This document shows positions 1-6,137 of a stretch of 64,000 nucleotides of DNA, one piece after another. The first letter of the stretch is position 1; each line of letters opens with the position of its first letter. The notes under the pieces are model-generated. The model was not told the origin of the DNA and searched no databases. It was given only the letters and a program-made list of their open reading frames with translations. A program made the translations under genes and the position numbers. This DNA is from JAAFHI01 sp039793685. GTDB lineage: Bacteria; Acidobacteriota; Blastocatellia; Chloracidobacteriales; Chloracidobacteriaceae. The stretch covers positions 1-64,000 of the forward strand of contig JBDRAL010000086.1 of NCBI GenBank assembly GCA_039793685.1. The letters are read 5' to 3'.

Positions 1-453
1 TGGGATATTTCGCTCCTCACCAATATGGTGACTAAAGAGACCCGTTATAAAAACCTCCTCTCCCAATCCAACTTCATAGGCCAAAAAAATCTTCTCATTT
101 GCAAACAATGGATGACTAATGGCTGCATGATCAAAATAATGAGGTATTCCACATTTTAAAAAGGCAATGTCAATTGTTGGATCATTTGGATGAGTCTTCC
201 ATTCACTTAACTTTGTAGGGTACCATCCACTAGTACCATCTTTTAAATTTACCCTTAAAAATACTTGATCTAGGCCAAAATCCTTTATTTTTTTGATTAC
301 ATGTTTTGCAGTTATTAAAAAAATCTCATTGGCTATCTCTCCAACAATCTTTCTCCCAATAAAAAAACCTGAGCCTACAAATACTTTCTCTCCATCAGCC
401 ATTGAGTAACCAATAAACACTACGCATTTTCTAACTTCATCTGGGACAATCAT
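1..453 (-). CDS. Trypsin-like peptidase domain protein, C-terminus outside the window
   Basis: The frame is open from an ATG at 453 down to base 1 (151 codons), so the C-terminus lies outside. The visible part looks like a chymotrypsin-fold protease: a GSGFFIG strand near residue 24, a likely catalytic His in ITAKHV, and a likely catalytic Asp in TIDIAFLK. The Ser motif would be in the missing part. No signal peptide is seen, so a cytoplasmic role is likely. The gene is strikingly AT-rich compared with everything else here and lies next to a phage attachment site, which suggests horizontal acquisition, perhaps as cargo of an older element. Catalytic activity cannot be judged without the Ser region. 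Confidence 0.75.
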   Translation of the reverse strand, partial: MIVPDEVRKCVVFIGYSMADGEKVFVGSGFFIGRKIVGEIANEIFLITAKHVIKKIKDFGLDQVFLRVNLKDGTSGWYPTKLSEWKTHPNDPTIDIAFLKCGIPHYFDHAAISHPLFANEKIFLAYEVGLGEEVFITGLFSHHIGEERNIP

Positions 454-497
454 AAGTTTTCCCCGTATTTTGGAAGTAGAATCTAACCAATGGCCGT

Positions 498-629
498 CTA
501 TGCTCTTTTTCCGTAACGGGCATACCCCGCCGACTGAAGGGCGGTTTTCCGGCCTGTCTTGGAGGCGGCTTCCGTTTCGGGCAGAGACTCGGCGGCGTAG
601 GGCCGCAAGCAGCCGATTACTACACCGAC
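498..629 (-). pseudogene. Decayed C-terminus of an S24-type phage repressor
   Basis: Read on the minus strand, 44 codons ending in TAG at 498-500 match the C-terminus of the intact repressor at 2632-3282: both have VGV-IGC, a YAAE-LPE stretch, and the identical final residues ARYGKRA. The fragment has a longer linker before ARYGKRA. Upstream, the frame meets a stop within two codons, and the matching nucleotides continue with deletions. No start or peptidase core remains. It lies outside the 47-bp repeat that bounds the resident prophage, so it is not part of that element. It most likely remains from an earlier related prophage at the same tRNA site. Confidence 0.7.
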
Positions 630-738
630 ACCCTAATTCATTTTTTCGGGTAAACGTTCTATTACCCCATGAATCGCGCGGCGAACAAGAAAAATCTGGT
701 TTTTAATGCGGGAGTTCCCTGCCTGGAAAAGCGAAACA

Positions 739-760
739 GGCCAACCGTTTCCGGCTGGCC
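739..760 (-). terminator. Displaced tRNA-Lys terminator-like hairpin
   Basis: An imperfect hairpin (GGCCAACCG / CGGCTGGCC) lies downstream, on the minus strand, of the displaced tRNA-Lys 3' half. The intact tRNA copy at the other end of the element has a related hairpin (19426-19454), and both share a GTGCTTCACGCT spacer. This is probably the original chromosomal terminator of tRNA-Lys, left behind by integration. Confidence 0.5.
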
Positions 761-781
761 CGTTGTGCTTCACGCTTTGTT

Positions 782-828
782 TGTGGTGAGCCGTGCGGGA
801 CTCGAACCTGCGACCCACTGGTTAAAAG
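782..828 (-). repeat. attL: 3' half of tRNA-Lys, 47-bp direct repeat
   Basis: This 47-bp stretch is identical to 19477-19523, which lies inside the intact tRNA-Lys gene. It covers the tRNA from the anticodon-loop region to the CCA end but lacks the 5' half, so it is not a working tRNA. It marks the left boundary of the prophage. The sequences diverge immediately after the shared anticodon-stem bases. Confidence 0.93.
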
Positions 829-843
829 TCGCTCAAACCTGAC

Positions 844-974
844 GTTTCAGAATGTTTCACTTCTTTTCGATTTGTTTCAAAATAAATCGTTTTGACTTGA
901 TTTTACGCGGGCAAAAGGCAAAATCCCCATACCGATTTGTTTCAAAGTGTTTCACGTTGTTTCGTGGCGTTTCA
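844..974 (+). repeat. Two clusters of GTTTCA repeats in 10-bp phase
   Basis: GTTTCA starts at 844, 854, 874, 939, 949 and 969; GTTTCG starts at 959, and a degenerate TTTTCG at 864. Each cluster therefore has four sites exactly 10 bp apart, so they face one side of the helix. The clusters lie between the attachment core and the integrase gene. They are probably protein-binding sites for excision or integrase control; the excisionase-like protein at 5823-6137 is a candidate binder. Confidence 0.75.
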
Positions 975-988
975 CCCCCGAAAAAAAT

Positions 989-1013
989 AATAAGGGGGTT
1001 TTTAAGGGGGTTT
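989..1013 (+). repeat. 25-bp terminal direct repeat, left copy (arm-site candidate)
   Basis: The repeat consists of two TAAGGGGGTTT-type units in tandem and is identical over 25 bp, in the same orientation, to 19375-19399. In the excised circle the two copies would flank the attachment core, about 77 and 160 bp away, as arm-type integrase sites do. This copy also contains the AAGGGGG ribosome-binding sequence of the integrase gene. Confidence 0.75.
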
Positions 1014-1015
1014 GG

Positions 1016-2209
1016 ATGCCTAAAGATGTGACAGGCTCGGTTACGTTCCGCCAGGGACATCTACGCGCCCGGCTTCGCTTCACTGACGAAAACGGCAAGC
1101 GGCGGGAGATCAGTAGAATTGTCAGAACTCAAGAAGAAGGTCAAAAGGTTCTCCGAAAGATTATTCGGCAACTTGAGGAAGGTGGCGCGCGCCAGCTCGA
1201 AGCCGAACGAATGCCCTTCTCCGAACTCGCCAACCGGTATGAGGCGCTTTACATCCAGCCCCCGACGTACATCGGAGAGGTCAAAGTCTCCGGCATGCGC
1301 TCCTGGGAGAACCAACTTCGCGTTCTGAAAGTCCTTCGTGAATACTTCGCCGACCGAAAAATTCGGACCATCACAGTCGGCGACATCAAGGCCTTCGCCG
1401 ACCACCGTCTGAAGGCGCCGAAAATCGTCAACCTGAAAGCCAAGCCCGCCACCAAAACCCAACCGGCGCGACCGGCGGAACGGAAAGCCATCGGCGGTCA
1501 GCGTTCCCTTGCGGCCGTCAACCGGGAACTCGAATTACTTCGCGCCATGCTGTCGTTCGCCGAGCGGGAAAACTGGATCGTGAAAAGCCCTTTCCAGCGA
1601 GGGGCGCGGCTCATTCGGAAATCCGAGGAAGTTTCCCGCGAACGGATTCTGACTGAAGACGAACAGGCCCGGCTGCTCGCGGCTTGCGTGGATCGGTGCG
1701 AACACCTGCGCCCCATCATAATCGCCGCGCTCGATACGGCCGCGCGGCGCGGTGAACTCTTTCAACTGCGATGGGCCGACGTGGACCGGCAACGCCGAAT
1801 CCTTCGGCTCACGTCCCACAAGGGCAAGCGAACAACCCGCCGCATCGTTGCAATGACTTCCCGCCTGGCGTCTGAAATTGAAATGCTGTGGGATTCGTCC
1901 GACAAGTCCGCGGACAGTCGAGTTTTCGGTATTGAAGACACCGTAAAGAAATCCTGGAAGACCGCCTGCAAGAATGCCCAGATCGAGGGATGCCGGTTTC
2001 ACGACCTGCGCCACACGGCAACAACAATGATGATTCGGGCGGGCATCATGTCCGGCGAGGTTATGAAACTGACCGGGCATACCCAGCCCATCACGTTCGC
2101 GCGGTACGTCAACACCGACGAGGAAACCGCGCAGCGAGTCGCCGAGGCTCTGGATGCGATGAGAAATGTTGTTCCGATTGATGGGCGGTCGAAAAAACGG
2201 GCCGGGTGA
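1016..2209 (+). CDS. int: Tyrosine recombinase / phage integrase
   Basis: This site-specific recombinase of 397 residues probably integrates and excises the prophage at tRNA-Lys. The C-terminal catalytic domain shows the first Arg in TAARRGEL, the HxxR box in HDLRHTAT, the second His in LTGHTQ and the nucleophile Tyr in ARYVN. The N-terminal part has a short strand-rich arm-binding region (VTFRQGHLRARLRF) followed by a SAM-like core-binding domain. I chose ATG 1016 because AAGGGGG lies 5 bp upstream; an in-frame ATG at 947 lies within the repeat array and has no such site. The gene starts 187 bp from attL, as is usual for tRNA-targeting elements. Confidence 0.93.
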   Translation: MPKDVTGSVTFRQGHLRARLRFTDENGKRREISRIVRTQEEGQKVLRKIIRQLEEGGARQLEAERMPFSELANRYEALYIQPPTYIGEVKVSGMRSWENQLRVLKVLREYFADRKIRTITVGDIKAFADHRLKAPKIVNLKAKPATKTQPARPAERKAIGGQRSLAAVNRELELLRAMLSFAERENWIVKSPFQRGARLIRKSEEVSRERILTEDEQARLLAACVDRCEHLRPIIIAALDTAARRGELFQLRWADVDRQRRILRLTSHKGKRTTRRIVAMTSRLASEIEMLWDSSDKSADSRVFGIEDTVKKSWKTACKNAQIEGCRFHDLRHTATTMMIRAGIMSGEVMKLTGHTQPITFARYVNTDEETAQRVAEALDAMRNVVPIDGRSKKRAG

Positions 2210-2328
2210 AAAAATTAGTCCACCGGCAGGGCGGACATCGGTTTCGGTGTCCGCTTTTTCTTTCGTGTCCGCCTTGAATGTCCGCCCTTGGTTGTGCGGT
2301 GCGGACAGGAAACAGTTAACCTATAAGT

Positions 2329-2445
2329 TTACTTTCGGTTACGTTCTTCAAGCCGCCCCATTCGTTGTCCAACAAAAAAAGCCAGTAGGATCGCCGAAAT
2401 AGCTACTATTCCAACACCACCCAAAGTCAAATAGAGCCAAATCAT
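2329..2445 (-). CDS. Small single-TM protein, 38 aa
   Basis: A 38-residue protein consists of one N-terminal hydrophobic helix (about residues 2-24) and a short charged tail ending RLEERNRK. It starts with ATG 2445, preceded by a GAGGTG Shine-Dalgarno-like sequence. Its tail and layout match the 50-residue protein encoded just upstream (2467-2619), so the two are probably paralogues. Both follow the repressor gene on the same strand and would be expressed in the lysogen. Superinfection exclusion or a role at the membrane is possible, but no function is recognised. Confidence 0.6.
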   Translation of the reverse strand: MIWLYLTLGGVGIVAISAILLAFFVGQRMGRLEERNRK

Positions 2446-2466
2446 TTCCACACCTCGTTTAACTTT

Positions 2467-2619
2467 TTACTGCCGGTTTCGTTCCTCAAGACGACCTTCA
2501 AGACGGCCCAGCCGTTTTCCCCAGAAGAAGGCAATGACAATCGGGACGAGAATGAAAAGCACTCCCCCAACAATAATCAAAAGAAGAAGAAGAATCTCAG
2601 GCGTTCCGAATCCACCCAT
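2467..2619 (-). CDS. Small single-TM protein, 50 aa
   Basis: A 50-residue protein with one long hydrophobic helix (about residues 8-33) and a charged tail RLEGRLEERNRQ, which repeats the RLE unit. ATG 2619 has a GGAGG site 5 bp upstream, and the gene begins 12 bp after the repressor gene ends, so the two are probably cotranscribed. The related 38-residue gene follows after 21 bp. No family recognised. Confidence 0.65.
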   Translation of the reverse strand: MGGFGTPEILLLLLIIVGGVLFILVPIVIAFFWGKRLGRLEGRLEERNRQ

Positions 2620-2631
2620 GCTTAACCTCCA

Positions 2632-3282
2632 TTATGCCCGCTTCCCATAACGGGCGACTTTTTGAGGAATAACAGTCTGTTCAGGCAAGGCCTCGGCCGC
2701 GTAGGTCCGAAAGCAGCCAATCATGACGCCGACGACACGGACGGAATTGATCGCCCATACCTGATCCTCGTACGCAGGGTTTGAAGAAACAAGCCAAGCC
2801 ATGTTTCCCTTACGATAGAACCGCTTTACCACCGGGCCTTCCGGTGTCTCGATGAGCACAATCCGTCCGATTGCAAAGTCCATCGCGGATTCGTCGAGTA
2901 GAAGCGTGTCGCCGTCCCGGATGTCGTCCTCGATCATGGAATCTCCGATGACACCGACGGCAAAAGGCGACCGAGCGGCCGCAATCTGCGATGGCGCAAC
3001 CTCTACCCATTCGTCCAACGGTTCGGCCTGGATCGGCAATCCCGCCTTCGCGTACCCAATTTTGCGAACCATCGGTACAACATTCGCCTTGTTTGGGTTG
3101 TCATCCAGCGTTCCATCCCGCTCAAAAGCGGCAATCCCTTTTACGATCAACTTTCCTGCGGTTTTAGCTTTTGACCACTCGCGCTTCCCAGCCAAAGCCT
3201 CAACATAGGCTTCAACCTCCGGCAGCACGTTGGCCGAAACATTAACCACTTTCTCTTTATCGGGGAGGCGTTTCCTTGGCAT
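2632..3282 (-). CDS. S24 (LexA/CI-type) self-cleaving repressor with ribbon-helix-helix-like N-terminus
   Basis: The C-terminal half is an S24 peptidase domain: the likely nucleophile Ser is in GDSMIEDD (about residue 118) and the general-base Lys in GPVVKRFYR. This is the LexA/CI fold, which cleaves itself during the SOS response. The N-terminus (residues about 10-55) is not a usual HTH. It reads as a short strand (VVNVSANV) followed by two helices, like a ribbon-helix-helix domain, and it resembles the small protein encoded divergently at 3378-3584. The gene is the likely lysogeny repressor, with its operator in the 95-bp divergent gap. Two small TM genes follow it. Confidence 0.85.
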   Translation of the reverse strand: MPRKRLPDKEKVVNVSANVLPEVEAYVEALAGKREWSKAKTAGKLIVKGIAAFERDGTLDDNPNKANVVPMVRKIGYAKAGLPIQAEPLDEWVEVAPSQIAAARSPFAVGVIGDSMIEDDIRDGDTLLLDESAMDFAIGRIVLIETPEGPVVKRFYRKGNMAWLVSSNPAYEDQVWAINSVRVVGVMIGCFRTYAAEALPEQTVIPQKVARYGKRA

Positions 3283-3300
3283 ACCTCGATAGTAGATGGG

Positions 3301-3311
3301 ATTTCGTTGTC
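3301..3311. promoter_or_regulatory. Possible secondary operator half-site
   Basis: ATTTCGTTGTC matches one half of the 3337-3355 palindrome at 9 of 11 positions, but its partner half is not conserved. It lies just upstream of the repressor start, so binding here could give autoregulation. Confidence 0.35.
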
Positions 3312-3336
3312 TTAGGTTTCTTCTTATTATTCATTT

Positions 3337-3355
3337 AATTCGTTGACAACGAATT
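3337..3355. promoter_or_regulatory. Perfect 19-bp operator palindrome
   Basis: AATTCGTTGACAACGAATT is a perfect inverted repeat (9+1+9) in the gap between the divergent repressor and Cro-like genes. It contains the TTGACA -35 box of the rightward promoter, so a bound dimer would block early transcription. It is the most likely binding site for the S24 repressor and/or the small RHH-like protein. Confidence 0.75.
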
Positions 3356-3371
3356 CCTAGTTATTTATTTT
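3343..3371 (+). promoter_or_regulatory. Rightward early promoter, probably giving a leaderless mRNA
   Basis: A consensus TTGACA at 3343-3348 is followed after 17 bp by TATTTT (3366-3371). Transcription would start at about 3378, which is the A of the ATG of the next gene. No Shine-Dalgarno sequence precedes that ATG, so a leaderless transcript is likely. Confidence 0.55.
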
Positions 3372-3377
3372 CGAGCC

Positions 3378-3584
3378 ATGGCAAAGAAGAAACCTGTATC
3401 CGAAAAACTTATCACCGTGAACGCCTGCATCTCTCCGGCTGAAGTCGCCGCATTGAAGAAGTTTGCGGCTGATCGGGACTGGCCGCCGTCAAAAGCCGTT
3501 CGTCGGCTTGCAGCCGAAGGACTCCGGAACTTGGGCTACCTGGAACCTGAAGAACCGGCGACCGGCGGGCAGGTTGCCGCGTGA
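3378..3584 (+). CDS. Small RHH-like DNA-binding protein, Cro-like candidate
   Basis: A 68-residue protein read divergently from the S24 repressor. Residues about 8-50 resemble the repressor N-terminus: a V-N-A strand, then a helix, then a D/E-W motif followed by a KA-RL-G helix. It lacks the peptidase domain. This layout mimics a CI/Cro pair built on ribbon-helix-helix domains. It would bind the shared palindrome at 3337-3355 and repress repressor synthesis during lytic growth. The DNA-binding role is inferred from similarity to the repressor N-terminus and from context. Confidence 0.65.
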   Translation: MAKKKPVSEKLITVNACISPAEVAALKKFAADRDWPPSKAVRRLAAEGLRNLGYLEPEEPATGGQVAA

Positions 3585-3601
3585 GGGAGTCACGGGCGCG
3601 G

Positions 3602-3745
3602 ATGGTGTGGCTTTACTGGTGGGAATGGGTGGGTGCGATGGTTGCGCGAATGAAGCAATTTTTTCAGAACGATCCGGACTGGCTGATTTTGGCGGTCATG
3701 GTTTTCGCGGTCGTCCTGGCTCTGATTTCGACGAAATGCCAATAA
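3602..3745 (+). CDS. Small single-TM protein, 47 aa
   Basis: A 47-residue protein with a tryptophan-rich N-terminus (MVWLYWWEWVG), a hydrophilic middle and one hydrophobic helix near the C-terminus, ending in TKCQ. A start at GTG 3581, overlapping the previous stop as GTGA, is also possible and would add seven residues. It lies in a tight early operon. No function recognised. Confidence 0.5.
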   Translation: MVWLYWWEWVGAMVARMKQFFQNDPDWLILAVMVFAVVLALISTKCQ

Positions 3746-3756
3746 GAGAGGCTGTC

Positions 3757-3927
3757 ATGAAAATCGAACTTCACGGTTTCACAATCACGGGTATTGAGCG
3801 AAGGCCGGTACGAATTACCGATGAAAATTTTGTCGCGCTTTGCGACCGGTTGGAGAACGGCACGGCGAGCGACGCCGACCTTGAAGAAATCGAAGCGATT
3901 TTGGAAAGCGGCAGAATCGCGGCGTAA
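3757..3927 (+). CDS. Small acidic protein, 56 aa
   Basis: A 56-residue protein rich in Glu/Asp, starting MKIELHGF, with the charged C-terminal helix LEEIEAILESGRIAA. ATG 3757 has an AGAGAGG ribosome-binding sequence upstream, and the stop lies 3 bp before the methyltransferase start. It fits a phage accessory protein translated with its neighbours. No family recognised. Confidence 0.6.
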   Translation: MKIELHGFTITGIERRPVRITDENFVALCDRLENGTASDADLEEIEAILESGRIAA

Positions 3928-3930
3928 TCC

Positions 3931-4632
3931 ATGACGATACCGACCTACAGATTGTTGGACCTGTATTCCGGAGCGGGCGGCGCGTCGGTCGGCTACGCGC
4001 GGGCCGGGTTCAAAGTCGTCGGCGTTGATGTCAGGAAACAGCCGCGCTATCCGTTCGAGTTCATTCAGGCCGACGCGCTCGAATATCTCGCGGCCCACGG
4101 TCACGAGTTCGACGCGATTCACGCTTCCCCGCCGTGTCAGGGTCATTCGTCGATGAAGTTTTTGCCACGGAACAAGGCGTCGCGCGCGGTACACGAAGCG
4201 GCCGACGCAATCCCCGATCTTCGGACGTCGCTCCGGAAAATCAGCGAGGCGACCGGCGCTCCCTGGATTATCGAAAACACTCCCCTTGCCCCTTTGACGA
4301 ACGCGGTCGTTTTGTGCGGTACGCAATTCGGCCTGAAGGTGTACCGGCACAGGGTCTTTGAATCGAACATCGTTCTTTTCGGCCTGCCTCACGCGCCGCA
4401 CAAGGATGCCTGGGGTTCAAGCGGGTTGAAGACTCGCGAGAGCCGGAACGGCTTCATGATGGTTTGCGGCGCGATGTCGCGGGAGAAGTTCAGGAAGTGC
4501 GCGACCGCAATGGGTATTGACTGGATGACGCGGGCGGAACTCGTGAATGCCATTCCGCCGGCCTATACCGAGTTTTTGGGGCGGCAACTGATCAATGCGT
4601 TGAACAACCGATGTTCGACGAATGCCGCATGA
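3931..4632 (+). CDS. Phage DNA (cytosine-5) methyltransferase
   Basis: The protein transfers a methyl group from S-adenosylmethionine to cytosine C5. Motif I is LDLYSGAGGASVGY (residues about 9-22), the catalytic Cys is in SPPCQGHS (about residue 70), and the ENT motif is in WIIENTPL. A CGTQFGLKVYRHRVFE segment and a C-terminal AIPPAYTEFLG motif complete the C5 core. At 233 residues it is shorter than restriction-system enzymes and lacks a large target-recognition domain, as in many phage enzymes. No cognate nuclease gene is near, so it is probably an orphan that protects the phage DNA. Confidence 0.9.
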   Translation: MTIPTYRLLDLYSGAGGASVGYARAGFKVVGVDVRKQPRYPFEFIQADALEYLAAHGHEFDAIHASPPCQGHSSMKFLPRNKASRAVHEAADAIPDLRTSLRKISEATGAPWIIENTPLAPLTNAVVLCGTQFGLKVYRHRVFESNIVLFGLPHAPHKDAWGSSGLKTRESRNGFMMVCGAMSREKFRKCATAMGIDWMTRAELVNAIPPAYTEFLGRQLINALNNRCSTNAA

Positions 4633-4885
4633 CGGAATTCCCCGCCACCTCGGGGAATCGCGGGCCGGTTGTCAGGCCCGAAACGCCAGGTGAACGCCAG
4701 CCGCTTCCGGCGACCAACGGAGAATCAGGCGTGACAGTCCGGAGAGACGGGCACGGTTCGAAGCGGGATTTCTGCCTCTCTGTTCGCCCGCTTCGAACCT
4801 CTCCTTTCGTTGGTTCTGTGAAACTCTCCGGCGTCGGTCGCTGCGGGCTGCACGGTCGGCGCCGGATTTTTTTAGGGGGTTGGGC
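4633..4885. other. Structured noncoding segment, candidate replication origin
   Basis: This 253-bp gap between two early genes has no convincing gene. It holds a perfect 13-bp inverted repeat (4755-4767 and 4787-4799, GGTTCGAAGCGGG and its complement) nested inside another pair (ACCAACG 4713-4719, CGTTGGT 4808-4814). A GGCGCC palindrome followed by seven T (about 4858-4873) precedes the next gene. Such nested hairpins suit a replication origin, a packaging signal or a structured RNA; the sequence alone does not decide. Confidence 0.5.
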
Positions 4886-5413
4886 ATGGACGGATTCTTT
4901 ATTCCAGGCGAAGGCTTTTCGAAAGAAGACCTGTTTCAAGGCCTCAAAAAAGGTTTTGCTGAGGGTGTCCGGAGAAACCGATTTTCAGTTGCCTTGGATT
5001 TCGCAGCGTCTCTTTTGAGTGGTCTGGGTAGTTTTGAATTGGACGTGATCCATTCGAATCGTCAGAAATTTGTTTCCCGATGCCTGGACCTGGCGGATGA
5101 ATTCATTGCCCAGCACATGGCGCGCGAATTGCCCGAGTTGGCCGGATCGGAAGAGTTTCTTCAAGGAATGTTTGGATTGATGTTTGGTCAACAGCCACAG
5201 ACACCCGACGATGAATTCCCCTCTGAATTATTTGTGGAAACCACTGAAACCGAGCAACCCAATGATGATGGAAACGAATTGCCCGAGGGTGCGGTTGTTC
5301 AGTCAGGCGGTCCGGATGTGGTCCGGACTGATGGAGGCGAGTGTCCTGGCGTTTCGAGCGTCGGACCTGACGCGGGCCAGCCGACTTCAACCGATGATTC
5401 GTCGGGCGTATAG
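4886..5413 (+). CDS. Phage protein with acidic C-terminal tail, unknown function
   Basis: A 175-residue protein starting at ATG 4886, with AGGGGG 6 bp upstream; an upstream TTG at 4880 overlaps that site and is unlikely. The first 110 residues look helical and compact (for example CLDLADEFIAQHMAREL). The last 60 are rich in Asp, Glu, Thr, Pro and Gly and are probably disordered. No known motif was found. It lies between the candidate origin and the replication-type genes, so a role in DNA replication or its control is possible. Confidence 0.6.
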   Translation: MDGFFIPGEGFSKEDLFQGLKKGFAEGVRRNRFSVALDFAASLLSGLGSFELDVIHSNRQKFVSRCLDLADEFIAQHMARELPELAGSEEFLQGMFGLMFGQQPQTPDDEFPSELFVETTETEQPNDDGNELPEGAVVQSGGPDVVRTDGGECPGVSSVGPDAGQPTSTDDSSGV

Positions 5414-5478
5414 CCGGATGCAGCGCCGCCGCTACGGCCTCGAAGCCTGGGGGCGGCGCAACTGAAAGGCGGCGGTCA

Positions 5479-5592
5479 ATGGATGAATTTTTTGCCGTCG
5501 TTTTCTTTGGCGTGGCGCTCGGCGTCGCGTGGCTGATCGTAAAAGTCGCGGATGAGACAAAGTGGGGGCGTGATGAAAACGAAGGAAAGTAA
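5479..5592 (+). CDS. Small single-TM protein, 37 aa
   Basis: A 37-residue protein: hydrophobic helix at about residues 4-22 (FFAVVFFGVALGVAWLIV), then a charged tail. ATG 5479 has an AAAGGCGG sequence upstream. Its end overlaps the next gene by 20 bp, which supports translational coupling. No function recognised. Confidence 0.55.
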   Translation: MDEFFAVVFFGVALGVAWLIVKVADETKWGRDENEGK

Positions 5593-5815
5593 CCACTGCT
5601 CCGAGTGTCAACGGTGGATGGAAGGCTTGTTCACCTGCGACCGCGCGACGAGCCGCGAACTGTCGCCCCAGGGCTACCGGACGTGCTGCCGCGAGTTGTG
5701 CGCCTTCTGCGTCGTCCGCGTCGGCGAACTGAGTTTCTGTCCGCAATGCGCTCCGGCGGAAGCCGTCGAGCGAAAAGAAAACCAAGAACGGCCGAAACAG
5801 CCGTCGATCTTCTGA
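5573..5815 (+). CDS. Cysteine-rich zinc-ribbon-like protein, 80 aa
   Basis: An 80-residue protein with eight or more Cys residues arranged as CSEC, FTC, CC, CAFC and CPQC, which suggests two zinc-binding knuckles. ATG 5573 follows GGGGG; upstream in-frame starts lie deep within the previous gene. The C-terminal tail is charged (RKENQERPKQ). Small zinc-ribbon proteins are common early phage genes, often binding DNA or host RNA polymerase, but no family is recognised here. Confidence 0.7.
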   Translation: MKTKESNHCSECQRWMEGLFTCDRATSRELSPQGYRTCCRELCAFCVVRVGELSFCPQCAPAEAVERKENQERPKQPSIF

Positions 5816-5822
5816 GGACGAT

Positions 5823-6137
5823 ATGCCGACCTTCATCAAACTTGAACAGGTACTGGAACGGTTGCAGATTTCGAGAACCACTCTTTGGCGCATCGTCAAG
5901 GAAGGGCAGTTGCAGTCCTACCGTTTTCGCAACGGCAAGTTGAAGTTTTTCAAACTTGAGGAAGTCGAAGCCTTCCAGGCCGCCAGCATGACGCCGCTGA
6001 CCCTCGTTCCGTCGGTGGTGAGCATTGAGACGCGAACCGAGAAGCCTACGGCCGAAACCGTCAAACGTCCGGGCAGGCCTCGCAAGGGCGCGGTGGTTGA
6101 TTTTAAAGCCCTGGCGCCCCGGAGGAAGTCCGCCTAA
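5823..6137 (+). CDS. Excisionase-type HTH protein with AT-hook
   Basis: The N-terminal part (residues about 5-50) is a MerR/excisionase-like winged helix (HTH_17 type): LEQVLERLQISRTTLWRIV, then a strand with RNGKLKFFKLEEVEAF. The C-terminal part carries an AT-hook, KRPGRPRKG, at about residues 81-89. It could be the excisionase acting with the integrase, or a regulator of the early operon. The stop codon overlaps the next gene's start (TAATG), so the pair is translationally coupled. Confidence 0.75.
   Translation: MPTFIKLEQVLERLQISRTTLWRIVKEGQLQSYRFRNGKLKFFKLEEVEAFQAASMTPLTLVPSVVSIETRTEKPTAETVKRPGRPRKGAVVDFKALAPRRKSA

Noticed and set aside
470..706. 78-codon plus-strand open frame
   Set aside because: It lies opposite the decayed repressor fragment, has no ribosome-binding site and shows no protein-like pattern.
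844..974. Regular short repeats as a CRISPR array
   Set aside because: The units are 6 bp at 10-bp steps, far too short, with no unique spacers and no cas genes.
4611..5018. 135-codon open frame over the noncoding gap
   Set aside because: It crosses the perfect inverted repeat and the next gene's start and has no conserved motif.
5394..5465. 23-codon basic frame overlapping the end of the 4886 gene
   Set aside because: Too short to support without expression data; composition could be a shadow of the overlapping gene.
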